A program made the translations under genes and the position numbers. From positions 120,801 through 184,800 of the forward strand of contig WHVA01000200.1 in the NCBI GenBank assembly GCA_015179125.1: a DNA stretch of 64,000 bases, given 5' to 3'. This document shows, piece after piece, positions 40,122 through 52,837 of the stretch. Positions within the stretch are counted from its first letter, which is position 1. Each line of letters starts with the position of its first letter. The DNA is from Gautieria morchelliformis. Lineage: Eukaryota; Basidiomycota; Agaricomycetes; Gomphales; Gomphaceae. Under the pieces are notes generated by a model. The model did not search any database, was not told the DNA's origin, and worked only from the letters and a program-made list of their open reading frames with translations.

Positions 40122-43100
40122 ATGGTGGTGTCTGCAGCTTCGGCCTCCACCTTGAATGAGCCTACAGCTCAGACGCGAACGCAGCTATTGCTCACATCTC
40201 TGAGCTCACCATTTACCGAAATCGCCGAGCTTGAGTGTATCCTTTTGCAGGTACTCGCCGCTCTCGACGCTGTACCCCTCGCCTTCAAAACAATCCCGAA
40301 CATCGTGATCGAACTTCACAGCAATGATGTTTTTCGTGTCCTCCCAACAATACATCATATCATTCTGAACGACATTCTCCCTACATGGTGGACATCCCTT
40401 TGTGAGGCTGGCCACAATGAACTGGTTAAAGAGCTCTTTTGTCCTTCTGCGCCCACAGCACGCAGAGAAAATATTCCACGGCATCCACACAGGCTTGGAA
40501 TACGCTGCAGGGTCGTTGCGTCTGCTCTCGTCACTTTCCTATCCCATCTGCACGCCTTCAACCCCAAAGATCCGGGTCCTGCCGCGCTCCTAGCCTTCTC
40601 AGTCTCGACGTTGGGAGATATCGTCTCGTCATATCCCGTGGATCTTGTTTATGATGGTCTATTCTCAGACGATGTGACGGCAAACCCTAGAGAGTATGAT
40701 CGTCGAATGCAGGAGTGGGAAGATTATGTGCGGACTGCGTGTTCTGTGCCGGGAAGAGTTGCAAATGCTCTTCACGGGCAAAACGAGATTATGCCCAAAG
40801 AAATCTTGGAATATGGGTCAGTTACATATATATGTGTGTTTCGCTTGCAGCACATCTAAAATTTACCAGAGTGTATTTCTCCAACGTTTGTGTCAGCATG
40901 GAGACCATGTTCTTTCGATTGAGCCAAAAGCCTTCCAAAAGTGCAACTCTTTCCTAGCTTTTGAATTCAATTTTTCTCATCGCAATCCAGATGAAACATT
41001 ACATCCTCAATGCCACCTGCTACTCAAGCTATTAAATCTGGGCATGTTTCCTTCTAGCACACCGAGTCTCCCATCGCAGCCTTCCTTCTTCTCATCTACA
41101 CTGCCGATCATCCGAAAACGCCTTCACTTGAATGACATCTCGACCACAACCTCCGATGCCGCATGTTCGCAGTACACCGAGACATGGAGAGCAGTGATCA
41201 AGTCTCTTCCACTGACGTCTCAACAGATATTCCTAGTGTCCCTCCTTGGAGCGCTGGATTGCTCAGTGGGAAGAGAGACCTCGGTTTCCGCACGAGCACA
41301 AGTTAGTCAAGGTGCAACAATATTACAAGGACTAGTAGGAAAGCTGGGAAAGAGTGGAACGGATGACGGGAATCTGTGGAATGCCCTTTCTGCAGTGATG
41401 TGTGGGTCAGGAAGAACCTGGGACGTTGGGATTGTGCGCGTTGTCGTTTGTTGGATCGCTGATCCGCAGGACTCGAGCATTGATGAAGGTGGTGCGTAGT
41501 ACGTCCAGTCACCATCGCGCTCTCCGGCCTCACGAACATATTCACAGCGTTAGGAAAACTTCTCGATGCTACCGTCGCAATATGGACAAACCCACAGAGC
41601 ATCCGCCATCTGCTCCTCTCCCAGCACCGCTGTACGTCCGCCCGCTTATTCCGGCGCACCCTATCCTCACCCTCAGACTGAAGACATTTCCTCCCTTTTC
41701 CTGCTCATTCTCGCCTCCCTTCCCGCATCCTCCAGTCACCTGAATCGCCTTGCTTCGTTCCCCCCCTTCATCGCGTCCATCTCGACGTACCTCGGCCACC
41801 TCGACCTAGAAGTGCGGCGATGCGGGATGCTTGTTGCGGAGGTCGTCGCAGCACGGTGTGGAAGAAAATTGGAGTTTGGCGGTTGGGAGGGAACGGGCGA
41901 TGGATTGCAGTGGGCACGGGCTATGCGGAAGTGGCAGCCCGATTGGTTAGCTGAAGGATTTCAGTCCAAGAGTGAAGCCGACGTTGCGGCAAGCAGAGAG
42001 AGCGAAGATGAGGACAACAGACCTGGAACGTCCAACTCACCCAAGACACAGACTTCGCCCGCCCCCGCGCGCACCCCCGATTCAGACGACGACTCCTTGC
42101 ACGGCTATGACTCGCCCAGTTCATCTCGCTCACCATCACCAACACCCTCCGAGCTCGCCGAGATTGAGAAGGATCCAACGCTGCGCGTCGGCAGGCCCAA
42201 ACCCGTCGCGCGTCCCGTGTACATCGCTCAGCTTGCGATTTTGCTGCGCGCCGGAGGGATGGACGATGAGGGAGCGGCGGAGAAGGTCGAGGTAGGACTG
42301 ACACATGTAGAGGGACTTGTGAGGCGGAAGAAGGGATTTGGGATGGAGCTCGGTGAGTGCTATGTTTGTGTTGCGTGCGTTATTCTTGGCGTTGAGCTGA
42401 TTGGGTAGAGGAGAATGCGGTGAACTTGACGATTGCGCTTGTGGGGCTTAAGGATACCTATGAGCTGGACGGGTTTGAGGACAAAAGACAAGGCGCGCTT
42501 ACTGCGCTGGTGGAATGCTCCCCACGTAAAGCTGCTATGTACATCTACGTTTCACCCCCCGCAACTCGACTAACGAGACTGACGCACAAATTTACAGGAC
42601 CCTCGTCGAACAATTCTTTACGAACCAATATTCGACCGCACAACGCTTTGCCATGCTCACTGCGCTCGCACTCGGAGCGCGGGCATTGGCCGGACTTCCT
42701 GTCCCGCCGTCGAGGATCGCGGAAGGGAAGAATGTGGCGTTCCCGAGTAAGATGCTTCCCCCTGCGCTGCACAGACGGTATGTGACGACGGAGGAGCAGG
42801 AGGGAGGGCAAGTACGCCGACTTGTTCAGGGCATAACGGGGGCGGCCATGCAGCGGAGTAAAGCAGAGGCGGAGGAGGCTATCCCGGAAGTGGTTCGGGA
42901 ACGCAGGCTGCGTCTCGGCTCCACACGCAGCCAAATCACAGAGGTCGTGGACTCGCCTGCCCTCCCTCCACGTACCCTTGCGCGCGCACGCACCACGCTG
43001 CAGACGTCATTCGCAGACGTCGCCGCGGAGCATTTCATAATGCCGCTTGTGAATCACATGTGGCTGCACCTGCGCGATGTGGAGACACGTACCCGGGGAC

Positions 43101-43615
43101 GTTCAGGGACAGGTACAGGGATCTTACTGGGCTCGGTGGTGCTGGCTCAGTATCTGGGGACGCTCGCGGTGCTGGTGCATGCTGCACGGCACGCGCCTGC
43201 GTTTCTGGGGGTGGTTGTTCCGGGAGCTCTAGAGATTGCTGCGGCTCTGGGACGAAGGGGGGGTGATGATGCGGTGGATGGGAAGGGGGAGTTTGGTGGA
43301 GGGGCTGGGGTGGGTGAGGTGGACTTGGTGGCAAGAGAAGCGGCCGTGCTTACTGCGGCACTGGAGGTCGCGCTCGTTGCGTTGGATGCCTCTGTCGAAC
43401 TTGACGGAGGACGTTCGCTTGGGCTGGAACATACAGCGTTGCTGCTGGATGTGAGGGAGTGGGCGGGGGGCGTGCTCGCTGCCGTGGAAGGGGGGCGGCG
43501 GGTGAGTGGGGGAGGAGGAGCGGTAGAGGGACGGGTGGGGGGCGCGGCTGCCGGGGTGGTTATCAGGGTTGAAACAGTTGTCGAACGATGGGGCAGGTCT
43601 ATGGTGGGGTTGTAA
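40122..43615 (+). CDS. TEL2: Telomere length regulation protein Tel2
   Basis: Six exons: 40122-40816, 40851-41491, 41548-41631, 41684-42352, 42409-42538, 42598-43615. The introns are 34-59 nt with GT-AG ends, and the sum is 3237 nt, 1078 aa plus stop. The N-terminal half is helical-repeat-like (LLTSLSSPFTEIAELECILL). The conserved Tel2 domain includes RPVYIAQLAILLRAG, KVEVGLTHVEGLVRRKKGF, AMTLVEQFFTNQYSTAQRFA and FPSKMLPPALHRRY. The C-terminal repeat segment shows FIMPLVNHMWLHLRD and LAVLVHAARHAPAFLGVV. Tel2 is the core of the TTT (Tel2-Tti1-Tti2) complex that matures ATM/ATR/TOR-family kinases with Hsp90. A Ser/Asp-rich loop (about residues 600-670) is a likely CK2 phosphorylation site, as in other Tel2 proteins. 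It looks intact. Confidence 0.92.
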
Positions 43616-43964
43616 ATACAGTAATTATCTGAAATCCACGACCTTTGCTGTGCGAGGCGGCTTATGGCTTTATAATTACAAACGAACTGATGCTACAGGC
43701 TTTCAGCCGTAGTGCGATGTTACGACACTAGGGAGACATAAGTCTCCAGAGCTGGCCGATGATCTTATCCTTTGATTGGGCACCCGGTGCTACGGCGTGA
43801 TCCGCGGCTGACAAAGAACCTTGCACCCACAGTGTCACATAAATATAGATCCGAATTTATTGTGATCGGCAGGGTTGTCGTCTATGATGACCGGACATAG
43901 TGTGAAGGTGTGGATATGGGACTGTGAGTGATTTCGAAATACTTCCATCGGTTCTATTCTAATA

Positions 43965-44272
43965 GGTTGTTTCACGCTTGCGTTTTCGTGTTTTTTTTTT
44001 TTTCAGAGGTTTTTTCATCAGCGTTTTTGTCGCCGCTTTCGAAAAAAAGCGAGCGAAAATGCGTAGCGTGAAACAGGTTGATCCTTGCAGTACATTGCCT
44101 TACGGGGAGTTTTCTATCGGCTGAAAAACGCCACGAAAAATGCGATCAAAAACGCGGCGAAAGGGCCTCCGGCGGCGCTTTTGCAGCTCACGTTTTTCTG
44201 GTGCATGAAAAACGTGAAAATATCGACGAAAACGGGACGAAAACGGGACGAAAACGCAAGTGTGAAACACCC
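43965..44272. mobile_element. MITE with 35-bp imperfect terminal inverted repeats, TA target
   Basis: Left end GGTTGTTTCACGCTTGCG, right end complementary to GGGTGTTTCACACTTGCG, both reading on into TTTTCGT. Flanked by TA on each side, itself within ATTCTAATA / TATTAGAAT. The 308-bp interior is full of AAAACG/CGTTTT motifs and codes for nothing. TA flanks suggest Tc1/mariner-type mobilisation. It lies in the intergenic space between TEL2 and the DUF6534 gene. Confidence 0.75.
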
Positions 44273-44677
44273 TATTAGAATGGAACATTTCCACCAGGGC
44301 GGGGATATCAGAAGTCAGATGGCCCAAGGAGGGCGCGACGCATATTGTAGCAACAGGGCTGCTCATGGCCGAGCTTGATTATGTAATGCGTGATAGCGAT
44401 CAGACAGGTGCTCTGGTGGTGTGCCGCGCTGGTCGTTATCTAGCCGAGTGGTAACAATCGACTGATCACTGGTGTGTCGCACGCACAGCTGAGGCCTGAC
44501 TAGGGCCTTCCTTACGTACGGTATCCTTTAGCCGGCCCAACCAGGTATGTTTTCGCAATAAATCCTGTATGCCCTTGTCGGTTTGACCGTTTTTGTAATA
44601 GTGTTTCAATCAATGACTATAATCTCGCTCCGAGGACCGGGAGGGCCATCCTGATTCGGCTGTTGAGGCCTTTTCTT

Positions 44678-44683
44678 TATAAG
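44678..44683 (+). promoter_or_regulatory. TATA-like box upstream of the DUF6534 gene
   Basis: TATAAG in CTTTATAAGTATC, 60 bp before the start codon. Position and sequence fit a TATA element, but no transcript data are available. Confidence 0.3.
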
Positions 44684-44737
44684 TATCGAACAGCTACTAG
44701 AGCCAGAAATCCGCGCCCCTCACATATTGCACACACC

Positions 44738-46602
44738 ATGGCGCCGAGTCTCCAATTGTTGTAAGTTTTGAGTACCCCCAAGTCAGTCACGCTTGGTCCA
44801 CCAACGGTACCGAATAGCTATGGCCCACTGATGATTGGTGTCTTTCTTAATTGCATCCTATATGGTGTGAGTCGGATCAGTCGTTCAGACTTTACTTCAG
44901 TTCAATTCTGCGCCAGGTTCTTATAGTCCAGGTTAGGTCGTGATGGAAGGCGGCCGAATAATGTAGCTAACAGTCATAACGGCTAGACATTCCTCTACTT
45001 CCAGACGTACAAAAAGTGTGTGCATCTTCCATTCATTGCTTCATTGCTTCACACGGCAGCTGAGCAATGAACAGAGACGCTGCATCGTTTCGTCTTTTTG
45101 TGAGTTATATAGGTGCTCCACTGCAATCGAAATTATCGTCTTAGTCTTTTCTACAAGGTTGTTTATCTTTTTATTTTGGAGACAATCAACACTGCTTGTG
45201 ATATGATTTTATTGTACGAGCCTCTTATTATCCAATTCGGTATGCAACACATTTACCTTAATTATCATGTATTCGTCTTTGACTATTGGTTATTCCGTCA
45301 CAGGACAACCCCATGCCGAGATGTTCTTTCCAATAAGTAATGCTTCGGTCTCTATTCTTATATCCAATATATATGCTCACGGTGTATAACAGTGCTTGCT
45401 GCGTGTAGGCGCATCTCGCTCTGATCATACTAGGCGTATTGACCACGCTTTCCCCTTCCAGCCCCAGTACTCACCGTACGTGTATCGAACATCTGAATTA
45501 TATCAGTCTTACGAAGTTGCCCTGCTTGTAGGTCGCTATGTCTACTCCCATTCAAATATTCACGGCCTGGCGCATCTCCGTGATCGCCCGAAGCAGACCG
45601 ATGGCCATCGTCATCTGCATATTGGCGGTGATGTCTTTTGGTAATCGTCCCCTGTCACAAGTGCTTTATCTCACTAAACGCAACCTCCCAAAGCGGGTGG
45701 CATCTGGACAACGATTAGAGTGGCCGACTATCGTCTATTATCCAGGAAGCCAGACCTTAATGAGTCGGCTCTCCTGTGGTTTATTTCGTCTGGACTGGCA
45801 GATATGTTGATCACTGGCTCGTTGATATTCAGTTTAGTGAGTGTCCTCCTCAGCAGTCCACCTGCCTTGCATCGGTGCTCACTAGAACGATATGATGACC
45901 AGTCACGCAGGAGGACCGGACATGAATCTACCGACATTTCCATTAATCGAATCATCCGCCTCACAATTCAGACAGGAGCTGTAACAATGATATTCGCGTT
46001 GATTGATTTAATGACGTTCCTCATATCACCCGTAGGTGTTTTCTTACTCTGATATTTTGTCTACTTATGCTCCCCTTCATCAGACAACCGCAATGTAACT
46101 ATATCCTTTTATTTCTAAGCTCGCTCCTTTGGCATATATTAATCACATGTCTCGTTTAGAAACTTTGTATGGGACTTCGCCCTCTCGAAGCTGTATACCA
46201 ATGCACTACTGAGTACACTGAACGCGCGCTCGGGCTGGACTAATCTCGGCACAAACTCCGATCCGGATAATGTTCTGTTTGGAAAAAATACCTCAGTTAG
46301 TCCACCTATATTTGCTTTTCGATATTGGCCAGAATGAATTGACAATATTTCGCCTAGCTTGGGACTGCGCAAATCGGTCGGGCCACTGCGGGTGCCACGG
46401 TGTCAGCAGTGGAGGTGCGTTATTGGTCAATCATTCTCTCCACTATTACTAATGACATTAGCTGGACACCCATCAGGCTTCGATCGGTAGTTATGAACTC
46501 CAATCTCGGACAGTGAAAGTCACGAATCCCCAGACCAGCCAACTCCGTATAAACGTCACTAAACACGTAGAGCAGGATGAACCTGTATATACGGCACAAT
46601 GA
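44738..46602 (+). CDS. DUF6534 seven-helix membrane protein
   Basis: Exons 44738-44760, 44818-44866, 44917-44931, 45005-45015, 45075-45099, 45158-45239, 45304-45336, 45461-45474, 45532-45640, 45694-45840, 45886-46031, 46084-46094, 46160-46295, 46358-46414, 46462-46602. The sum is 999 nt, 332 aa plus stop. The protein reads MAPSLQLFYGPLMIGVFLNC, VVYLFILETINTACDM, STPIQIFTAWRISVIARS, ESALLWFISSGLADMLITGS, INRIIRLTIQTGAVTMIFAL and NFVWDFALSKLYTNALLSTL, the conserved order of the agaricomycete DUF6534 family. Seven hydrophobic segments suggest a receptor-like plasma-membrane protein; the function is unknown. Four exons are only 11-15 nt. The splice model is inferred from frame and family match; alternative donors exist at exon 10. 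Confidence 0.88.
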
Positions 46603-47734
46603 GCTCGGCTGGCGTACTTACTGTCGTCGTCGCGTTGTTCCTCCGTTCCGCCGACTTATGTACACACTAATATACACTATTAATATATGGTCAGTGTCTT
46701 GGAAATTTTCGAGTATCCTGATCGCGATCGTACCATCAAGTGTCGGGCCGTAAAGAACTAGATCTCTAATCAAAAATCGACGTCATGCATGACGGACCAC
46801 CAGGCACCGTCGGCACTTTCAGACATCAAGAACTTCTAAAATAGAGGAACTTACACAGGCAGACGGTCAAGCTGTGCGAGTTCCAAGCTGGAGGTCACCT
46901 GAGCCCGGTCTTGCGGGCACTTGTGCGCCACTGGAATTTAGTAGGCTTGAACCTGGTTTTCGGGTGTTCAACTTGGGTTCAGGATGTGCACAGTCTGTGC
47001 CCGGTACAGACGCGCCCTATTATGCCGGGCGCAAACGTCCTCGGTCTTCCTCACCGTTCTATATTTATTCTGACTGCCAAAATTGTTTAATAAATATATA
47101 TTTTTATCTACTAGAACCCGTGCCATGTCCTAGACGCGACGGTTGGGAAACTTCCACACACCTTCGCCAGGTGCGCGTGTGTGAAAGGGGACTGTGGTCT
47201 GATCAACGCAAATCAAACCATGATCAAAATCGGACATACCTTTGGAGGTGTATATAGCCATTGCCGCTCCATGGCAGTGCAGTGAGCAGAAGGCCGCGCG
47301 TCATCAGCTGCAGCATAGAAACAATAAGAGAGAGCTAAAGCCAGCAGACCAGAGCAGCTACAGAGCCAAGTATAGCCTGCAGCCCCAAGCAGCAGAGCCG
47401 GAACTAAAGCGGGCAGCCATCAAGGCGCAGTTTTGCCCACACATCCCAAGCGAGTAGCAGCCACTAGAGCCGAGGCAAGTAGCTGCAGATCAGTGCACGT
47501 CGACACAGGAGACAGCAGCGGACATAGAGCTTCCAGTCTTAGATGGAGCTCGGTTGAAGAGCGTGGAATGAGGGAAGGCTGCCGCAGGGGACATCATGGT
47601 GCCGTTCAGGTTTGAGCCAAACACAAATAAATCGGTTTGATGGCCCGACACTCGCGATTAACTGGCCTTAATATTACCCGAGGCTCTCAGGAATGGATTT
47701 GATTGTGAGTAAAATACTTCTCATATATAGAACC
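46603..47734. other. No gene recognised
   Basis: Contains frames 46874-47257 and 47242-47615 without recognisable similarity. Sequence around 47280-47560 is rich in CAG/AGC motifs. Confidence 0.35.
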
Positions 47735-48400
47735 TTAAGACATATTCAAGATGGCGTCAAGACCTCCACGTTGAATGGCAGGGGGGACCGCCACGGTATT
47801 TGTGGTCGCTTGCAGAGGGGCACCCCTCCAGCTCACCTCGGGGACTGCAAAGTTGATGGCATAGTTCGCAGTGACTTGTGGGAACCTGTCAGCATCGCGC
47901 TGAAGTGTTTCATCAATGTACCTGGTGCGCACAAGTGGTTTATGAGTGACGTGAGCTCCAACGGTAATGGCACGCACTCCTTCCAATTGCCAATGCCTAT
48001 ATCGGCCCCCCATGCTGTGATCGGCCCTGTGAACCAACTGTCGACGCATGACCAGTAGTCCTCCCCCTTCTTCACATGGGCAACTGCGGTTTTTTTGCGT
48101 TTTCGAGCCTCTTTCTCCCGAAAATTATCATCATCATCGTGTTCGCCTTCGACCCAGTCAATGAGAGTGGGGTTGTCGTATGTGAAGCGACGCTGGATGC
48201 AGGTGAGTACGCAGGACTGTGGCAACAATGGGGGCACACACAAGAAGTGCATTGTGAACACTGTACAATGGACTGAGGTCTTTGCCCGGGCTGCCCGTCT
48301 TGTATTTGGTAGCGCTTTCGAATGTGAACTCGGTGAGGCACATGGTCTTACTCCTGAGGCAACTGTCGCGGATCTGCTCCAGCTCGGTCAGGTTGGTGCA
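47735..48400 (-). pseudogene. Degenerate frame of an unknown repeat-borne gene
   Basis: The minus strand reads KKGEDYWSCVDSWFTGPITA and TLIDWVEGEHDDDDNFREKE, a pattern of acidic linker plus Trp-rich block. It resembles the YF..NWFTEEW block of the transposase gene at the left edge, so it may be a relic of a similar transposon. Frames are broken and both ends are undefined. Confidence 0.35.
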
Positions 48401-48728
48401 TGTGTGTCATGATTCGTTTATTCTGTGAATCATCCCTCAGCACCAGCGAATGGCTTCCCGAACCAGCGAATATCTTGCCAAAATATTCGTCGCCATACTG
48501 CTTTCGCATTCACTATTTTGCATCATTCCTGCCAGGACGCCAGGTGTTGGAGCCCTCATCCATCATAGAACCCATCATCTGTTACACTCCTACTCCATGA
48601 CAAGACCCACATGCTCAGGATGCATTCGGATAGTGTCAGTTACAGCCTCCGTACAGGTTGGACTCAATGGGACTCGTACCACTGCAGGGCAGGACGAATT
48701 AGCTTCGCTGAAGTTTTGACTACACAGT

Positions 48729-49979
48729 TGTCATGACCCATTCATTTCTTGTATCCAGCTATCCCTGTTTTCCCTTTCACCACCACTCTTCCATGTTCGC
48801 CTGGCTTCGCTCCATTCACTCTTTGCTCCATTCACTATTCGCCACATTCGCCAAATGACCATTCGCTACTCGCATCATTCGCCAGTAGCCATGCCATCAA
48901 ACACAATTGACATCCTTTACCTGGATTGATGGTTCATCACTGGTCCTATCATGAATTGCAAGGAGGTGCAGGCTGTCATGACTCATTTATTTCTTGTACC
49001 CAGCTATCCCTGTTTTCCCTTTCACCACTGTTCCATGTTAGCTCGTCTTCACTCTATTCACTCCTCGCTCCATTCGCTATTCGCCACATTCGCCATATGA
49101 CCATTCGCTACTCGCATCATTCGCCAGCAGGCACGCCATCAAACAAGGTCGACATCCTTTACCCGGATTGATGGTTCATCACTGGTCCCATCATCTTCTC
49201 AACTCAACCCCCTTTGGGTGTTCCTATGGCCAGAATGCATTCACGGGGCATCCTACCCGTAGGTCATGTGGGATCAACCCAGCAGATGCAGACTCCGTGC
49301 AGGGTGGTGTATATGCAGGTCCCAAGGCATGTTTTCGTACATAGGGGCCTTCGCCCTCTTTCCTCTCCATCGTTTCATGTTCGCACCCCTCTTCCATTCT
49401 ATTGTATGTCTATTTCATCTATTATGTATCTTGACCACGCACCCCTATCCAACCCTGACTCTAGACGGCCTCTTTCCTATTCGCTAGCACCATATAAGCA
49501 TTCGGTATAAGTAGTCTACATTCGCATGTATATTCTCCAGTTTAATTATCATACGTCCATCTTGTGCAAACTTGACCTCGCTGTGATCATCGTCTTGAGC
49601 CTTCTCCTGTAGATCTCTATCTTCGACCAGAAGAGGACTTAGGCATCACTGGTGAGTTCTCATACTTCATCTTTGTTACCTTAGCCTTCGAGTTATTTTC
49701 TGTGCTGTCAGCGAAGGGCTCCGAAGGAGCACCTTCGCTGGCGAAGGGATTGTCACTACTTAGACAACCTTTCCGTGACACCTTGCACGTTACATCGTCA
49801 AGTGCCATGGGCTATTTCGCTATGACTGTAGATCAGGGTGAATTCCTTTCGAGTAACCCTCTTACTTCTTAACCCTTACCTCTTCAGTACTGTTCGCTGG
49901 GCGATTCGCTAGATCGCACATGCTATTCGGGCATTCGCCACTAACATGCGATATTAACGCCCAAAATCCAATCTTGACA
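48729..49979 (+). mobile_element. LTR of the 6842-7465 family with duplicated 5' part
   Basis: Starts TGTCATGACC at 48729. The first 245 bp are repeated from 48974 (TGTCATGACT), both copies ending GGATTGATGGTTCATCACTG. It then shares CATTCGCATGTATATTCTCC, GACCAGAAGAGGACTTAGGC and the end CCAATCTTGACA (49979) with the solo LTR at 6842-7465. It is about 380 bp longer than that copy even from the second start. No target duplication was found (ACAGT or CAGGC left, ATGTG right). The frames inside are not genes. Confidence 0.65.
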
Positions 49980-50008
49980 ATGTGGACTCTGAGAACACGC
50001 ATGTCAGC

Positions 50009-50480
50009 TGTCAGGGGACACCCTGTTTTCCATTTCCAGTTCCGACTCCATTTCCGACTCCGCTTACAGTTCCGATTCCATCTCCACCTCTGCTTTCGGA
50101 AATGATTCCGCTTCTGGGAGACCTTCCACCAGTTCTGTTTGCCTTGCCAGTTCCACTCCAATTTCCGACTTCCGCTCTCGGAACAGTGTCGGAAATCAAG
50201 CGACTTGCGTAATAGGTGGCATCAAGGGTCGATCAAGGGTCAGGGAGGTCAGGGGGATGCAGGGTTGATGGCGGGTGCCAAGTGTTGTCCCTGGCTGCGT
50301 AGCGTAGTATAATACGGGCTCGCTGACATTGGGGGTCCTTAGACTTTTCTCTTTGGATTTCCCCTTGTCAGGTGAGAATCCCCTCTCTTGTATACTCTGT
50401 TCATTTATACATACTTTGGATTTCCCCTTGTCAGTTGTGTGGTAGTGTGATCTCCACAACCAGCCAGGGTTGCCCTTACA
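50009..50480 (+). mobile_element. Solo LTR (472 bp) with TCAGC target duplication
   Basis: Starts TGTCAGGGGACACC and ends GGTTGCCCTTACA; TCAGC occurs at 50004-50008 and 50481-50485. It contains a twice-repeated segment CTTTGGATTTCCCCTTGTCAG near its 3' end. Same family as 52838-53152, and its 3' end resembles that of 61995-62546. Confidence 0.85.
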
Positions 50481-50639
50481 TCAGCCCGCCATCCATTTCG
50501 GACACTGGAGCATATTTGTTTGACGGTCGAGCTCACAATTCGCTCGCGGGATGGGTTGCCGTAGATGTTAGTAATCGCAAGCCACTTCCATTCCTTGCAA
50601 ACCAGGGCCTGGAGTGGGCGTGGCTTCAGCCCGAGGGTC

Positions 50640-51620
50640 TGCGGAGCTAAGGGTCTGCACTCGCACCTCTACATCCAAAAACAGAGACAGATACGTAGTT
50701 TGGTCGCTCAAATATATCAGGTCTTGGGCGACCAGGCGTATGTTGGCCTGGGCACGGTCCTGGGATCAGATGGCATGGGGGCGAGGGCATGAACACACGC
50801 ACCGCTTGTTCTTTGTTGAGAGCGAAGGTGACTTTGAGGCACACGTGCAGGTCATCTGTGAGAGCTGTAATGTCCACATCACGGCGGTCCAGCTTGTTCT
50901 CAACGTGAAATGAGTGACCAAGGAGATAGCCCCAGGTGAGCAAGTCTTCCCTGGGTAGGCCTGCTCCCATCTGCCGCAAGTGGTAAGGTTAGTTGGTCCT
51001 CACAAGGTGAGAGAAACCACACAAACACGAAAGAAAGTATGGAAATCGCACCGCTGTGCCGGAGTGTGTTCGAAGTGGTTGCTTAAGGCATATATGGTCG
51101 TTGTGGAGACAGCTCCGTGTGCAGGTTGGGGAGGATCCGAGTCCCCAACTCGGGGTCATCGATGCCACGGAAGTTTGCGCTGTACTGAGAGGATGAGTGA
51201 GGGCTAGGAGGTGAGCAAGGGAGTTCAGGGGCGCCATGCGGGTGCTGAGGCCCCATGGGCAGAGATCCCATGCTGTCAAAGCGGGATGGGTCATCCAGCG
51301 GTGGTGAGGCCATGTCATGGGCGCCCATGGGGAGACACGCCTGAGACTATCCGTGGTGATGGGGGTTGGCTGGGGTGAGGATCGGACTGGATAGCAAGGC
51401 TGGGATGAAAGGCATATGGCTCATGGTTGCATTGGGACTTGGAGCCATGCTGGTCAATAGGCTTGGGAGAGTGTAGCCTCGCGATGCCATGGTGGATGGC
51501 GCGCTCGGCACATGGGGTCGCAACAGCCAACAAGACTTCAATAGGAGGGTGAAGTAAGGGGAAAAGAGGGAAAAGATGGAAAAGGAGGGATGGGCTTACG
51601 TGGGGCCTCTGATTTCGAAC
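50640..51620 (-). other. Unrecognised Pro/Ser-rich coding-like sequence
   Basis: Minus-strand frames (51541-51083: MSHMPFIPALLSSPILTPAN, DPELGTRILPNLHTE; 50979-50647: LLGHSFHVENKLDRRDVDIT) have the look of a fungal low-complexity protein followed by an ordered part, possibly joined by introns. I recognise no family. Confidence 0.3.
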
Positions 51621-51830
51621 CAAGCTTGGTGAGTCAGCCAGTGGGCACTGAGGCTGTATCGTGACCCAATGTCACAAACAGGCCCCACCCACATGCTGTC
51701 GAAAGCTGCCATTCGTGGCAGCGCACAGCCATCACGACCAAAGAGGAAAGACCTACTTTGCTTTGACAATGCGTGAGCCTTCAGTCAAAGGCGAGCGAGG
51801 GACTCATCTGATTCGCCAGGTGGGGCCTCA

Positions 51831-52387
51831 TTAGGCCTGTGTGGCATGAGACTGGGGGTGCCCTGGATGAACAAACAACAGAGATGCAGTGGTTCGATCA
51901 ATCAGTGGGCAGCACAGGTTGGGTCCAGAGTCCAAAGAAGCGAGGGCGGGTGGGCAGGAGGGTCCTTGCATTGAAGGTGAAGAAGGAGCCTGACGTGACA
52001 GACCAGCTTGAACAGGTGCCGGTGGTAGACGCTCCAACGCATATTCACTCATATGGTCATCCCAACCATCAAAACCGGACGGCAATATGGCATCCCGCTG
52101 AACTGAGGGCCCCGTTGCATCCGAAAACTCAGATGTTTCTGCGTTGTTTGGGCACGCAGTCGAGGCCTTCCGGTACTGGACATTACGCCGGTGCACCTGC
52201 AAGTCCTTGTGCACGTGTGTGCAGTGAGGGGGACGCCACCGCGCATCTTGGCAGGCTTGACACTGCCAAAGCCCCTGGCCGTCTGGAACCCAATCTGGTG
52301 ACCAGAGGATATGGTCAGTGCCATGTCTGGAATCTCCAACTTACAGCCTCACAGTGGGGATCGCGGAAAGTCGGGCTGCCTTCTTGA
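51831..52387. other. Unrecognised frames on both strands
   Basis: A 182-codon plus-strand frame and minus-strand frames (one with HCTHVHKDLQVHRRNVQYRK, Cys/His-rich) overlap. Neither can be preferred, and no family is recognised. Confidence 0.25.
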
Positions 52388-52837
52388 CCGGTCTGGATGA
52401 GTGACAGGTATCATGATGGCATGCAAGAGGCGTACCGGATTTGGCTCACAGGAGCATGTTTGCCATCCGAGGGTACTGGACACCAGGTGAGCGTGGCACA
52501 GCGCGAGTGAACACACACTGAGTCTGAGCTCCAGCCTGTGCTGGACCTATCTTTTGGCCTGGACATTGGGCATCGACTGCAGCCTGAGCTGAGCCTCTCT
52601 CTGCCTGCAGCAGAAGCCGCAGGCAGAGATTGGACGTGGCACGTGATAAGTCATAAACGCTGGGTCTGGGCATCAGCCTGCACGGAGCTTATCACTCGGG
52701 TTTGCGACCAGGCTTCGACTGGGCTCAAGCGGAGTGCAACTTGGGTTGCACACGGGCATCTCAAATAGCAGCTTATACCGAGTATATCCTTAACATCTGG
52801 CTGTGCACCTCGCCAGATTTACGTCGGGGTTCCAAAC

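Noticed and set aside
41480-41560. Apparent frameshift in TEL2
   Set aside because: A 56-nt GT-AG intron (41492-41547) joins the frames exactly and restores the family sequence, so no mutation is needed.
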